Shown here: positions 23,906 through 33,397 of the stretch, one piece after another | Layout: each line of letters opens with the position of its first letter | Position numbering within the stretch: the first letter of the stretch is position 1 | Assembly (NCBI GenBank): GCA_018241685.1 | Contig: JAFEDJ010000011.1 | Span: forward strand, 124,001-188,000 | Length of the DNA: 64,000 nt | DNA from: Pseudomonadota bacterium | Lineage (GTDB): Bacteria; Pseudomonadota; Gammaproteobacteria; Burkholderiales; Rhodocyclaceae | Reading direction: 5' to 3' | The notes under the pieces: generated by a model | Database searches by the model: none | Told to the model about the DNA's origin: nothing | What the model saw: only the letters and a program-made list of their open reading frames with translations | Made by a program: the position numbers and the translations under genes

Positions 23906-25393
23906 TCAGCGGCCACCGGCACGGCCGATCAGGAACTCGGTCAGCAGCGGTACGGGGCGGCCGGTGGCGCCCTTATCTGCCCCGGACTTCCATGCGGTGC
24001 CGGCGATGTCCAGGTGCGCCCACTTGTAGGCCTTGGTGAAGCGCGACAGGAAGCAGGCCGCGGTAATGGTTCCAGCCCCCTTGCTGCCGATGTTGGGGAT
24101 GTCGGCGAAGTTGCTCTTCAGCATGTCCTGGTACTCGTCCCACAGGGGGAGCTGCCAGGCCTTGTCGCCGGCAGCCTGGCCGGAGGCCAGCAGTTCGGCG
24201 GCGAGTTCGTCGTCGTTGGCGAGCAGGCCCGAGGTGGCGTTACCCAGCGCGATGATGCAGGCGCCCGTCAGCGTGGCGATATCCACCACCGCGGCCGGCT
24301 CGTAGCGCTCGGCGTAGGTGAGGGCATCGCACAGGATCAGGCGGCCTTCGGCGTCGGTGTTGAGGATCTCGATGGTCTGGCCGGACATGGAGGTGACGAT
24401 GTCGCCGGGCTTTATGGCCGAGCCGCCAGGCATGTTCTCGGTGGTGGGGATCAGGCCGACCACATTGACCGGCAGATCCATGCGGGCGATGGCCTTGAAG
24501 GTGCCGAGCACGCTGGCGGCGCCGCACATGTCGTACTTCATCTCGTCCATACCCTCGCCGGGCTTGAGGGAGATGCCGCCGGTGTCGAAGGTGATGCCCT
24601 TGCCGACCAGCACGACCGGCTTGTCCTTGGCCTTGCCGCCCTTGTAGTTGAGGATGATGAACTTGGGGGGTTCGTGGGAGCCGCGGGCCACCGACAGCAG
24701 GGAGCCCATGCCGAGCTTTTCCATGTCGGCGCGCTCGAGCACCTCGACCTTGATCTTGTGGTCCTTGGCGAGCTTGCGGGCGGCGGTCGCCAGGTAGCCC
24801 GGCGTGCACACGTTGCCCGGCAGGTTGCCGAGGTTCTTGGCGAGGGCCATGCCTTCGGCCACGGCTTCGCCGCGCAGCAGGGCGGCCTGGAGCTCGTCGC
24901 CGGCCTTGCCATGGACGATGAAGGCGAGTTTCTTGACGCCCTTCTTCGATTCGTCCTTCTTGGACTTCAGTGTGTCGCTGCGATAGGTGCTGTCCAGCAG
25001 GATCTGCGCCGCCTGGCTGAGTCGCCAGGGCAGGTCGCGCGGTGCATCGATGTCGGCCAGAAGGAAGGCTGCATCGTCGGTGGCGAGGCCGCCCAACTGT
25101 TTGGCGGCCGCGGCGACGGCGTCCCGGTAAGCCTTGTCGGAAAGTTCGGCCGCCTTGCCGAGACTGACCAGCAGGACGCGCGGGGCGACAATGCCGGGCA
25201 GGCTGTGGAGAAGGAGGGTTGCGCCAGCCTTGTCGTCAAGATCGCCGCGCGCAACGATGGCGGCTAGGGCGCCGTCACTGGCCTTGTCGAGGGCTTGCGC
25301 ACCTGCGCTGAGTTCTCCCCCCGCGTACACGCCCACTACCACGCAGCCGTTCTTGAGTTTTTCCGGCGATCCGGCCTTTATGGTAAATTCCAC
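23906..25393 (-). CDS. pepA: leucyl (cytosol) aminopeptidase, M17 family
   Basis: PepA (495 aa) is a hexameric cytoplasmic aminopeptidase with two metal ions. The signature NTDAEGRLILCDALTYAE lies near residue 344. Other metal and active-site segments are present: VLVGKGITFDTGGISLKPGEGMDEMKYDM, read in parts, and GLIPTTENMPGG. The N-terminal domain is typical. The start is GTG 25393, reading VEFTIKAGSPEKL, preceded by AAGGAG at a good spacing. It is divergent from lptF, as in E. coli and most Proteobacteria. Confidence 0.96.
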   Translation of the reverse strand: MEFTIKAGSPEKLKNGCVVVGVYAGGELSAGAQALDKASDGALAAIVARGDLDDKAGATLLLHSLPGIVAPRVLLVSLGKAAELSDKAYRDAVAAAAKQLGGLATDDAAFLLADIDAPRDLPWRLSQAAQILLDSTYRSDTLKSKKDESKKGVKKLAFIVHGKAGDELQAALLRGEAVAEGMALAKNLGNLPGNVCTPGYLATAARKLAKDHKIKVEVLERADMEKLGMGSLLSVARGSHEPPKFIILNYKGGKAKDKPVVLVGKGITFDTGGISLKPGEGMDEMKYDMCGAASVLGTFKAIARMDLPVNVVGLIPTTENMPGGSAIKPGDIVTSMSGQTIEILNTDAEGRLILCDALTYAERYEPAAVVDIATLTGACIIALGNATSGLLANDDELAAELLASGQAAGDKAWQLPLWDEYQDMLKSNFADIPNIGSKGAGTITAACFLSRFTKAYKWAHLDIAGTAWKSGADKGATGRPVPLLTEFLIGRAGGR

Positions 25394-25499
25394 CCGCTTC
25401 TCCTTGGAAATACGCGTCAATCGGACATTGCGCCACATTATGGCCGCCACCCCGACCCACGTCAAAACGGCCCGCAGTCGCCGCTAATACTTTTCCCGC

Positions 25500-26576
25500 A
25501 TGATTTTTCTTCGAGCTGCCCAGCGCGAATTCACGCAGAACGCCGTGGCGGTCTTCGTGGCGCTGTTCGCAATCCTGATTTCCACGGTCCTGATCCGTCT
25601 GCTGGGTCAGGCCGCCGGCGGCCGCGTGCCGGCCGATGCAGTGCTGGCTCTGATCGGCTTTGGCGCCATTGCGCAGATGCCGGTGGTGCTGTCTCTGACC
25701 GTGTTCATTGCCATCCTGATGTCCCTGTCCCGCTGTTATCGGGATTCCGAGATGGTCGTCTGGTTCTCCAGCGGTTTGCCGCTCACTGCCTGGGTGCGGC
25801 CAGTGCTGCGTTTCACCTTGCCAGTCGTGCTGCTGATTGCGTGTTTGTCCCTGTTCGTTGCACCCTGGGCGCAAAAGAAAAGCGTGGAGTACAAGGAACA
25901 GCTGAACAACCGGGACGACGTTTCCCGGGTGGCGCCAGGCTTGTTCCGTGAATCCTCTGGCGGCGAACGGGTCTTCTTCGTCGAGGCGCTGTCCGGTGAG
26001 GAGGGGCGGGTCCGCAACGTCTTTGCCAGCAGTATGCAGCACGGGCGGCTTGGCGTTATGGTGGCCGCTCAGGGGCATGTGGAGAACGATGCCTCCGGCA
26101 ATCGCTTCGTCGTGCTTGAGCATGGGCGGCGCTACGAGGGGACTCCGGGAACGCCGAGCTATCGGGTGATGGAGTTTGAGACGTACTCCATCCGGATGGA
26201 GTCCAAGGAAGCCAATACGGCCGAGCGACAGCCGAAGACGCTTGCATTGCCCGCCTTGTTGAAGAATCCCGACGCCCGAAACCAGGGGGAACTGCTTGCG
26301 CGGATCAGCACTCCGTTGCTGGCGACGATGCTGGCCCTGCTAGCCATCCCCTTGTCGTTTGTGAACCCGCGTGCCGGGCGTACCAACAACTTGGTGCTGG
26401 CGATCCTGGTCTACCTGATCTATAGCAACACCCTCAGCGTCTGCCAGGCCTGGGTCGGCCAGGGGCGGCTGCGTTTCGACGTGGGCTTGTGGGCGCCGCA
26501 CCTGATCATGCTGGTCGCGTTGGGGGCTTTGTTTTATCGACGTCTCAGCGTTTTTGCGCGCTGGCGGAAACGCTGA
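25500..26576 (+). CDS. lptF: LPS export ABC transporter permease LptF
   Basis: LptF (358 aa) is one of two inner-membrane permeases of the LptB2FG complex that extracts lipopolysaccharide for transport to the outer membrane. The architecture is three N-terminal helices (AVAVFVALFAILISTVLIRLL first), a central periplasmic jellyroll region (residues about 130-260) and three C-terminal helices (LLATMLALLAIPLSFVNPRAGR). The LSRCYRDSEMVVWFSSG segment is the coupling-helix region that contacts LptB. Its stop overlaps the lptG start by one base (TGATG). Confidence 0.95.
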   Translation: MIFLRAAQREFTQNAVAVFVALFAILISTVLIRLLGQAAGGRVPADAVLALIGFGAIAQMPVVLSLTVFIAILMSLSRCYRDSEMVVWFSSGLPLTAWVRPVLRFTLPVVLLIACLSLFVAPWAQKKSVEYKEQLNNRDDVSRVAPGLFRESSGGERVFFVEALSGEEGRVRNVFASSMQHGRLGVMVAAQGHVENDASGNRFVVLEHGRRYEGTPGTPSYRVMEFETYSIRMESKEANTAERQPKTLALPALLKNPDARNQGELLARISTPLLATMLALLAIPLSFVNPRAGRTNNLVLAILVYLIYSNTLSVCQAWVGQGRLRFDVGLWAPHLIMLVALGALFYRRLSVFARWRKR

Positions 26577-27652
26577 TGATCCCCGTTTATATCCGTTATC
26601 TCAGCCGCGAGATCTACGCGGCGGTTGCGCTGGTGTTGCTGGCCTTTCTCGGCTTGTTCGCTTTTTTCGATCTGGTGAACGAACTGGACGATATCGGCAA
26701 GGGGGGCTACATGCTCCATCACGCGGCGATCTACGTCGCGATGATCATGCCGGGGCGGGTGTATGAACTGATGCCCATCGCGGTGCTGATCGGGACGCTG
26801 TATGCGCTGACCACCCTGGCGCGTCATTCCGAAATCACGGTGCTGCGTGCGTCGGGCTTGTCGACCCGGCGCCTGTTGTCGGGTCTGCTGGCGATCGGGA
26901 GTGTTTTCGTAGCCTTGACCTTCGTCTTTGGAGAATACTTGGCGCCGCCGGCGGAGCGGGCGGCGCAGCAATGGAGGCTGGCGGCAACGCGCTCGATGGT
27001 GTCCCAGGAATTGCGTACGGGGCTCTGGGTCCGCGATGGCCGGCGTTTCGTCAACGTCAGTAGCGTGCTGCCGGATACCAGTCTGCAGGGCATCCGCATT
27101 TATGAGTTCGATGAGCGCGCAGTTCTGGTGTCGATCAGCGAAGCGGAGTCGGGCGCATACGACGGTAATAATGGTTGGCGTTTGCGCAAGGTGGCCCAAA
27201 CGCGCTTCTCCAATAGCGGGACATCAACGGTTGAACTGCCGGAAATGGTCTGGAATTCCGAGCTGACGCCAGAGGTCTTGTCGGTGCTGATGGTGGTCCC
27301 GGAGCGTATGTCCGTGTCCACGCTGTACTCCTACATCCATCATCTGCGGGAAAATAACCAGAAAACCACTCGTTACGAGATCGCCTTGTGGAAGAAGCTG
27401 GCGTACCCGTTTGCCGCATTTGTCATGATGGGATTGGCGCTGCCCTTTGGCTACATGCAGACGCGGGCGGGCGGAGTTAGCTTGAAGGTGTTCTCCGGGA
27501 TCATGCTAGGCGTGGGCTTCCACCTGCTCAACGGTCTGTTCTCCAACCTCGGTGTGATCAACGGCTGGGTGCCGGCCGTGGCCGCACTGACGCCCAGCAT
27601 CGCCTTCTTCCTTGCGGCGGCCTTCATGATGTGGTGGGTTGAACGCCGCTGA
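26576..27652 (+). CDS. lptG: LPS export ABC transporter permease LptG
   Basis: LptG (358 aa) pairs with LptF. It begins MIPVYIRYLSREIYAAVALVLLAFLGLFAFFDLVNEL in parts, the family N-terminus. The segment LTTLARHSEITVLRASGLSTRR is the LptB-contacting coupling helix. The central periplasmic domain includes LRTGLWVRDGRRFVNV, and ALPFGYMQTRAGGVSLKVFSGIMLGVGFHLLNGLF leads into the last helices. The start at 26576 is fixed by the TGATG overlap with lptF; the frame is open further upstream only as a shadow of lptF. Convergent with the RDD gene (10-bp gap). Confidence 0.95.
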   Translation: MIPVYIRYLSREIYAAVALVLLAFLGLFAFFDLVNELDDIGKGGYMLHHAAIYVAMIMPGRVYELMPIAVLIGTLYALTTLARHSEITVLRASGLSTRRLLSGLLAIGSVFVALTFVFGEYLAPPAERAAQQWRLAATRSMVSQELRTGLWVRDGRRFVNVSSVLPDTSLQGIRIYEFDERAVLVSISEAESGAYDGNNGWRLRKVAQTRFSNSGTSTVELPEMVWNSELTPEVLSVLMVVPERMSVSTLYSYIHHLRENNQKTTRYEIALWKKLAYPFAAFVMMGLALPFGYMQTRAGGVSLKVFSGIMLGVGFHLLNGLFSNLGVINGWVPAVAALTPSIAFFLAAAFMMWWVERR

Positions 27653-27662
27653 GGTCGATGCT

Positions 27663-28139
27663 TCAGTTCTTTGGGCTGTTGAGCAGCAGCACGATGCGGG
27701 TGCCGGCCAGCCGGTCATGCAGGAACTGACGTTCCTTGTCGAGCAGAGCCCACACAATTCCGATTCCAAACAGCAGCACGGAAGGCCAGGCCAGCGCGTA
27801 GCGGATGCACCCCTGGCGTAGGGAAATCTGCTCGCCCTCGGCGTTTACGATGCGCAGTTTCCAGGTCTGCATCGCCAGCGTCTGTCCGCCAGTTCGCCAG
27901 TACCACAGGAAATAGACGCCCAGGACAAGGAAGACATAAACCCAAAGCACACTGCCGGGCGGTGTGTAGTTCAAGGCAGCGCCCACAATCAGCAGTGGGA
28001 TCATGAAGGTGAGGGCCAGTACGCCGAGCAGCAGCAGGATCTCGTAAAGCATGCTTGCCAGACGGCGGCGCAGACCGGCGAGTTCGACGGCCTGCCGGGC
28101 CGGCGCGGGGCTGCCGGCGGCAGGGATGTGTTGGGGCAT
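27663..28139 (-). CDS. RDD-family membrane protein
   Basis: A 158-residue protein with the RDD domain: an N-terminal LRRRLASMLYEILLLLGVLALTF helix carrying the R..D-like start, a second helix VLWVYVFLVLGVYFLWYW, the conserved GGQTLAMQTWKLRIVN loop, and the final helix IRYALAWPSVLLFGIGIVWALL with the RQFLHDRLAGTRIV tail. RDD proteins are small inner-membrane proteins; some act in ion exchange, but the role here is unknown. It is the last gene of the minus-strand sigma-DUF3619-DUF3106-RDD run, 7 bp after DUF3106. Start at MPQHIPAAGS. Confidence 0.85.
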   Translation of the reverse strand: MPQHIPAAGSPAPARQAVELAGLRRRLASMLYEILLLLGVLALTFMIPLLIVGAALNYTPPGSVLWVYVFLVLGVYFLWYWRTGGQTLAMQTWKLRIVNAEGEQISLRQGCIRYALAWPSVLLFGIGIVWALLDKERQFLHDRLAGTRIVLLLNSPKN

Positions 28140-28146
28140 GGCTCGC

Positions 28147-28800
28147 CTAAGGCTTGGTGGGGGAGGTCTGGGGCGGGGCCGCTTCCGTGGTGGCAGCAAC
28201 CGCAGCTGGAGCGGAGGATTGCAGCCCGGTGGCGCTACCGGCCTGTGCCGACGCCGCTGCGGGTTGTTCGGCAGCGGGCGGTGCAAGCTTGATCTTCGGG
28301 TAGCTAGGCCTCGGCGGTGGTGGGGCTGTCAGTGGCTTGATGGGCGGTGCGCCAATCTTGGGAATGGTCGGTTTGGCGGGCTGCTTGGCGGCGGCTTCGG
28401 TGAAGCGCTTCTTCTCGTCGCTCGGCAGTTCCTGGTAAGCGTTCCACTTTTCCCTGAGGGTTTCCCGCTTTTCGGGGGCGATGCGCTGGAGATTGCGGTA
28501 TTGATCCCGGGCAATCATCCGTTGCTCCGGGGTCAGAGAAATCCACGTCTGCATGCGATGCTGCAGGCGTTCCTGCTCCTCCGGCGTATAGCCCGGAAAA
28601 CGGTCGGCGATGCCAACCCACTTCCGGCGTCGCTCGTCGGGCAGGTCGCGCCATTCCTTGGCCAGCGGGGCAAGGGTGCGTTGTTGCGCCGGCGTCAGAT
28701 CACTCCATGCCGGGGCGTTGATCGGTGGTGCGGGCCGGGCGGAAACCGACCAGCCCAGCATGAGCGCAAGGCTCACTCGGTAGAGTCGTTTTGAACCCAT
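28147..28800 (-). CDS. DUF3106 domain-containing exported protein
   Basis: A 217-residue protein beginning with a signal peptide (YRVSLALMLGWSVSA). The body repeats a short motif pattern: WSDLTPAQQRTLAPLAKEWRDLP, WVGIADRFPGYTPEEQERLQ, WISLTPEQRMIARDQYRNLQRIAPEKRETLREKW in pieces, each with a Pro-x-x-(Q/E)-(Q/E) turn between helices, as in the DUF3106 family. The last 80 residues are Pro/Ala-rich and probably unstructured. The repeats recall the LTxxQ motifs of periplasmic stress proteins, which is only a resemblance. It overlaps the DUF3619 gene by 28 bp. Confidence 0.82.
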   Translation of the reverse strand: MGSKRLYRVSLALMLGWSVSARPAPPINAPAWSDLTPAQQRTLAPLAKEWRDLPDERRRKWVGIADRFPGYTPEEQERLQHRMQTWISLTPEQRMIARDQYRNLQRIAPEKRETLREKWNAYQELPSDEKKRFTEAAAKQPAKPTIPKIGAPPIKPLTAPPPPRPSYPKIKLAPPAAEQPAAASAQAGSATGLQSSAPAAVAATTEAAPPQTSPTKP

Positions 28801-29147
28801 GCGTCGAATCCGCGGTCGAGGTAGGCGTCGATCGGGAGGTCATCGGCGAGCAGGGCGCTATCGACTTCTTCCAGATCGGCGGTATGTTGGAACTGTCCGA
28901 GCAGGGCGCTGCCGAGCGCAGCCGCGATGACCAGAACCATCGCGATGGTGGTCTTGCCCCGCGGCAGTACATGCTCGGTGAGCATTTGGCCAAATCCAGC
29001 CAGACTCAGTCCGCGCACGGCAATTTTCTGGCGGCTCAAGGCCTTCTGGCGCGCCTCGTGCAGTCGTGAAGACGCACTCGACGGAATGTTCCATGCCGAT
29101 GCGTTCAAGTGTTGCCGGACCCGGCGCTGAAATTCCTGCTCGTTCAT
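28773..29147 (-). CDS. DUF3619-family single-pass membrane protein (anti-sigma-like position)
   Basis: A 124-residue protein beginning MNEQEFQRRVRQHLNAS. An N-terminal soluble part of about 60 residues precedes one membrane helix (TTIAMVLVIAAALGSALL, about residues 66-83), and a short acidic tail follows (EEVDSALLADDLPIDAYLDRGF). This layout and the direct ATGA coupling to the sigma factor upstream resemble an anti-sigma factor, though DUF3619 has no demonstrated function that I know. The acidic end resembles the motif preceding DUF3106 in relatives. Confidence 0.78.
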   Translation of the reverse strand: MNEQEFQRRVRQHLNASAWNIPSSASSRLHEARQKALSRQKIAVRGLSLAGFGQMLTEHVLPRGKTTIAMVLVIAAALGSALLGQFQHTADLEEVDSALLADDLPIDAYLDRGFDAWVQNDSTE

Positions 29148-29725
29148 AGTGTGATGCCCTTTGCTGCAAGGGCCGCGGCCAATGTGTGCGTCGCCCGGGA
29201 GCAGTGTGTCTTCACGCTTCCCTCGGAGCACCCCATTGCCGCAGCCGTTTCGGCGATATCCATCTCTTCCCAGTAACGCATGAGGAAGGCTTCGCGTTGA
29301 CGGGCTGGTAGCTTTTCGATTTCCTTTTCTATGGCCGACAAGGTCTGGTGTTGTTCTAGCTGGGCTTGGGGGGATTCGCTCTTGTGCTCGCTGTCAGCCG
29401 ATTCGAGCGTTTCCAGAGGGTCGTAGTCTTCCTCGTCCGAGTTTGGCGAAAAGGCGGATAGCAGCGTCGTCCACATGCTGCGCACCTTCTGGCGGCGAAA
29501 ATGGTCGCGGATCACGTTCTGCAGGATGCGCTGGAAGAGCATCGGCAGTTCTTCCAGCGGCTTGTCGCCGTATTTCTCGGCTAGCTTGAGCATTGCGTCC
29601 TGCACGATGTCGAGGGCCGACTCCTCGTTGCGGACCGCGAATAGGGCCTGCTTGAAGGCCCTTTTTTCGACGCTGGCGAGGAAGTCCGATAGTTCAAGAC
29701 GGGAAGGCAGGGGAGGGATCCTCAA
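29144..29725 (-). CDS. ECF-type RNA polymerase sigma factor
   Basis: A sigma-70-family regulator of about 193 residues. Region 2 contains ALFAVRNEESALDIVQDAMLKLAEKYGD and IRDHFRRQKVRSMW; region 4 reads IEKLPARQREAFLMRYWEEMDIAETAAAMGCSEGSVKTH in parts, including the recognition helix. An acidic linker (DEEDYDPLETLESADSEHKSES) separates them. The start is uncertain: no ATG fits, so TTG 29725 is used, with another TTG at 29770. The next gene, DUF3619, overlaps its stop, suggesting a sigma/anti-sigma pair. Target promoters are unknown. Confidence 0.85.
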   Translation of the reverse strand: MRIPPLPSRLELSDFLASVEKRAFKQALFAVRNEESALDIVQDAMLKLAEKYGDKPLEELPMLFQRILQNVIRDHFRRQKVRSMWTTLLSAFSPNSDEEDYDPLETLESADSEHKSESPQAQLEQHQTLSAIEKEIEKLPARQREAFLMRYWEEMDIAETAAAMGCSEGSVKTHCSRATHTLAAALAAKGITL

Positions 29726-29886
29726 CTGGAGCGTGGCACCCCTCTTTTTTCGAGGGCGGGGGCGGGCCAATTAAAACGATGCGCCCGGCATCCGGATTGC
29801 AATGCCGCCAGCGGCGCCTTGACCAATCGCCTGGGCGGCGGTAAGGTTCAACGTTTCACATTGCCGAAACAGCTTCGGGTGCAGCG

Positions 29887-31596
29887 ATGGTAATTACCGG
29901 TGCGGAAATTGTAATCAGGAGTCTCCAGGAAGAAAAGGTCGATTATCTCTTCGGCTATCCCGGCGGCGCGGTACTTTACATCTACGACGAGCTGTTCAAG
30001 CAGGACAAGGTTCGCCATGTGCTCGTGCGTCACGAGCAGGCCGCCATCCATGCGGCTGATGGCTATGCGCGCTCCACCGAGAAGGTCGGTGTGGCGCTGG
30101 TGACTTCGGGCCCTGGTGCGACCAATGCGGTGACCGGCATTGCCACTGCCTATTGTGACTCCATCCCGATGGTCATCATCTCCGGTCAGGTGCCGTCTTC
30201 GGCTATCGGCCAGGACGCCTTTCAGGAAGTGGACACGGTTGGCATCACCCGTCCCTGTGTGAAGCACAATTTCCTCGTGCGCGATGTGCGTGATATCGCG
30301 CCGACTATCAAGAAGGCTTTCTTTCTCGCCAAGAGCGGGCGTCCCGGTCCGGTGCTGGTCGATATTCCGAAGGACATCACTGCGCAAAAGTGCGAGTTCG
30401 AATACCCGCAGACGGTGGCGATGCGCTCCTACAGCCCGGTCGTCAAGGGGCATCACGGCCAGATCAAGAAGGCGTTGCAACTCCTGCTCGAGGCCAAGCG
30501 TCCGATGGTCTACGCCGGTGGCGGCGTGGTGCTCGGCGATGCCGCCGACAAGCTCACTTCGCTGGTGCGCAAGCTGGGCTTCCCCTGTACCAACACTCTC
30601 ATGGGGCTCGGTGCCTATCCGGCCACCGACCGTCAGTTCGTCGGCATGCTGGGCATGCACGGCAACTACGAAGCCAACATGGGGATGCACTACTGTGATG
30701 TGCTGCTCGCCGTCGGCGCCCGCTTCGATGACCGTGTGATCGGTAGCCCGGCACATTTCGCGTCGGAGCCGCGCAAGATCATCCATATCGACATCGATCC
30801 TTCGTCCATTTCCAAGCGCGTGAAGGTGGATGTGCCCATCGTCGGCGACGTGGGTGAAGTTCTCGGTGAGTTGCTGGCGCTGCTCGACAGTACCTCCGCG
30901 CGCCCCGATCAGGAGGCCCTCGGCGACTGGTGGAAGCAGGTCGAGGAGTGGCGCCGCCGCGACTGCCTGAAGTTCAATCAGGGTACCGACGTCATCAAGC
31001 CGCAGTACGTGGTGCAGAAGCTCTGGGAAGTGACTGGCGGCGACGCCTTTGTGACTTCCGACGTGGGGCAGCACCAGATGTGGGCGGCCCAGTACTACAA
31101 GTTCGACAAGCCGCGTCGCTGGGTGAATTCCGGTGGTCTGGGCACGATGGGCTTCGGCTTGCCTGCTGCAATGGGCGTTCAGCTGGCACATCCCGGCTCG
31201 CCGGTGGCCTGTATCACCGGCGAGGGTTCGGTGCAGATGAACATCCAGGAACTGTCCACCTGCAAACAGTTCCGCCTGCCGATCAAGGTCATTCTGCTCA
31301 ACAACGGCTATCTCGGTATGGTGCGCCAGTGGCAGGAGTTGTTCCACGGCAACCGCTACTCCGAGTCTTACATGGATGCCTTGCCCGACTTTGCCAAGCT
31401 TGCCGAGGCCTATGGCCACGTGGCGCTGCGCGTGCAGAAGCCGGGTGATGTGGAGGATGCGCTGCGAGAGGCGTTCAAGCGCAAGAACGATCTGGTCTTC
31501 CTGGACTTCCAGGTCGATCCGACCGAGAACGTGTATCCCATGGTTCAGGGGGGCAAGGGCCTGACCGACATGATCCTGTCCGCCGAGGATCTCTGA
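29887..31596 (+). CDS. ilvI: acetolactate synthase, large (catalytic) subunit
   Basis: This thiamine-diphosphate enzyme makes acetolactate or acetohydroxybutyrate, the first common step of valine, leucine and isoleucine synthesis. The 569-residue protein has YLFGYPGGAVLYIYDELF with the catalytic-glutamate region HEQAAIHAADGYAR, the central FAD-binding domain, and the ThDP motif GEGSVQMNIQELSTC...NNGYLGMVRQWQ. Relatives label this gene ilvI or ilvB. It starts the ilvI-ilvH-ilvC-pssA-leuA run. No leader peptide or attenuator was evident in the 116 bp upstream that separate it from the divergent sigma gene. Confidence 0.95.
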   Translation: MVITGAEIVIRSLQEEKVDYLFGYPGGAVLYIYDELFKQDKVRHVLVRHEQAAIHAADGYARSTEKVGVALVTSGPGATNAVTGIATAYCDSIPMVIISGQVPSSAIGQDAFQEVDTVGITRPCVKHNFLVRDVRDIAPTIKKAFFLAKSGRPGPVLVDIPKDITAQKCEFEYPQTVAMRSYSPVVKGHHGQIKKALQLLLEAKRPMVYAGGGVVLGDAADKLTSLVRKLGFPCTNTLMGLGAYPATDRQFVGMLGMHGNYEANMGMHYCDVLLAVGARFDDRVIGSPAHFASEPRKIIHIDIDPSSISKRVKVDVPIVGDVGEVLGELLALLDSTSARPDQEALGDWWKQVEEWRRRDCLKFNQGTDVIKPQYVVQKLWEVTGGDAFVTSDVGQHQMWAAQYYKFDKPRRWVNSGGLGTMGFGLPAAMGVQLAHPGSPVACITGEGSVQMNIQELSTCKQFRLPIKVILLNNGYLGMVRQWQELFHGNRYSESYMDALPDFAKLAEAYGHVALRVQKPGDVEDALREAFKRKNDLVFLDFQVDPTENVYPMVQGGKGLTDMILSAEDL

Positions 31597-31706
31597 TTCG
31601 CCGGGGGTGTGCCGTGGATGATCTGCCGCGGCCCGCTCCCGAATCGTTACCGACGCTCGACGCCCATTGGCTGCGCGGGTTGATGGTCAGCAAGCAGAAA
31701 ACACAT

Positions 31707-32198
31707 ATGAGACACGTCATCTCCCTTCTCATCGAGAATGAATCCGGCGCGCTGTCGCGCGTCTCCGGGCTGTTTTCCGCCCGTGGCTACAATATCGAAT
31801 CCTTGACGGTGGCGCCGACCGAAGACGCCTCCCTGTCGCGCATGACGATCGTGACGTCCGGTTCGGACGACATCGTCGAACAGATCACCAAGCAGCTCAA
31901 CAAGCTGGTTGAAGTGGTGAAAGTGGTCGATCTCTCCGAGTCGGCCCACATCGAGCGCGAACTGATGCTCGTCAAAGTGCGTGCGACCGGCAAGGATCGC
32001 GAGGAAATGAGGCGCATGGCGGACATCTTCCGCGGGCGCATCATCGACGTGACCGATACCAGTTACATCATCGAGCTGACTGGCACCCAGGCCAAGCTCG
32101 ATTCCTTTGTCGGCGCCATTGACGCCGGCCTCATTCTCGAAACCGTGCGCTCCGGCATCTGCGGCGTCGGCCGTGGTGATCGGGTATTGAAAGTGTGA
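31707..32198 (+). CDS. ilvH: acetolactate synthase, small (regulatory) subunit
   Basis: The 163-residue regulatory subunit carries an N-terminal ACT domain that binds valine for feedback inhibition. It begins MRHVISLLIENESGALSRVSGLFSARGYN in parts, a nearly universal IlvH/IlvN N-terminus with the glycine of the effector site. The C-terminal domain follows (ELMLVKVRATGKDREEMRRMADIFRGRIIDV). The frame is open upstream to 31614, but the ACT start at 31707 is chosen on family grounds. It sits 110 bp after ilvI. Confidence 0.95.
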   Translation: MRHVISLLIENESGALSRVSGLFSARGYNIESLTVAPTEDASLSRMTIVTSGSDDIVEQITKQLNKLVEVVKVVDLSESAHIERELMLVKVRATGKDREEMRRMADIFRGRIIDVTDTSYIIELTGTQAKLDSFVGAIDAGLILETVRSGICGVGRGDRVLKV

Positions 32199-33287
<1,089 letters not shown>

Positions 33288-33309
33288 GCGGACTGACAGG
33301 TAGCAAGAT

Positions 33310-33329
33310 CGGGGGACGCAAGTCCCCCG
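33310..33329 (+). other. perfect stem-loop between ilvC and pssA
   Basis: CGGGGGAC-GCAA-GTCCCCCG forms an 8-bp perfect stem with a 4-base loop. The following bases (AGTCGTTTATG) are not a U run, so it is not a clear terminator. It could stabilise the upstream ilvIHC message or partly reduce read-through into pssA. Confidence 0.5.
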
Positions 33330-33397
33330 AGTCGTTTATGGGCCTGTCGCATCCACCTGCGTTACAATCGCAACCGACTCCACATATCGTCCCCTCC

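Noticed and set aside
24014..25267. A 417-codon plus-strand frame opposite pepA
   Set aside because: Antisense shadow of PepA with Gly/Val/His-rich composition and no domain.
29848..31419. A 523-codon minus-strand frame opposite ilvI
   Set aside because: Antisense to acetolactate synthase, which carries all its motifs on the plus strand. His/Arg-rich shadow sequence.
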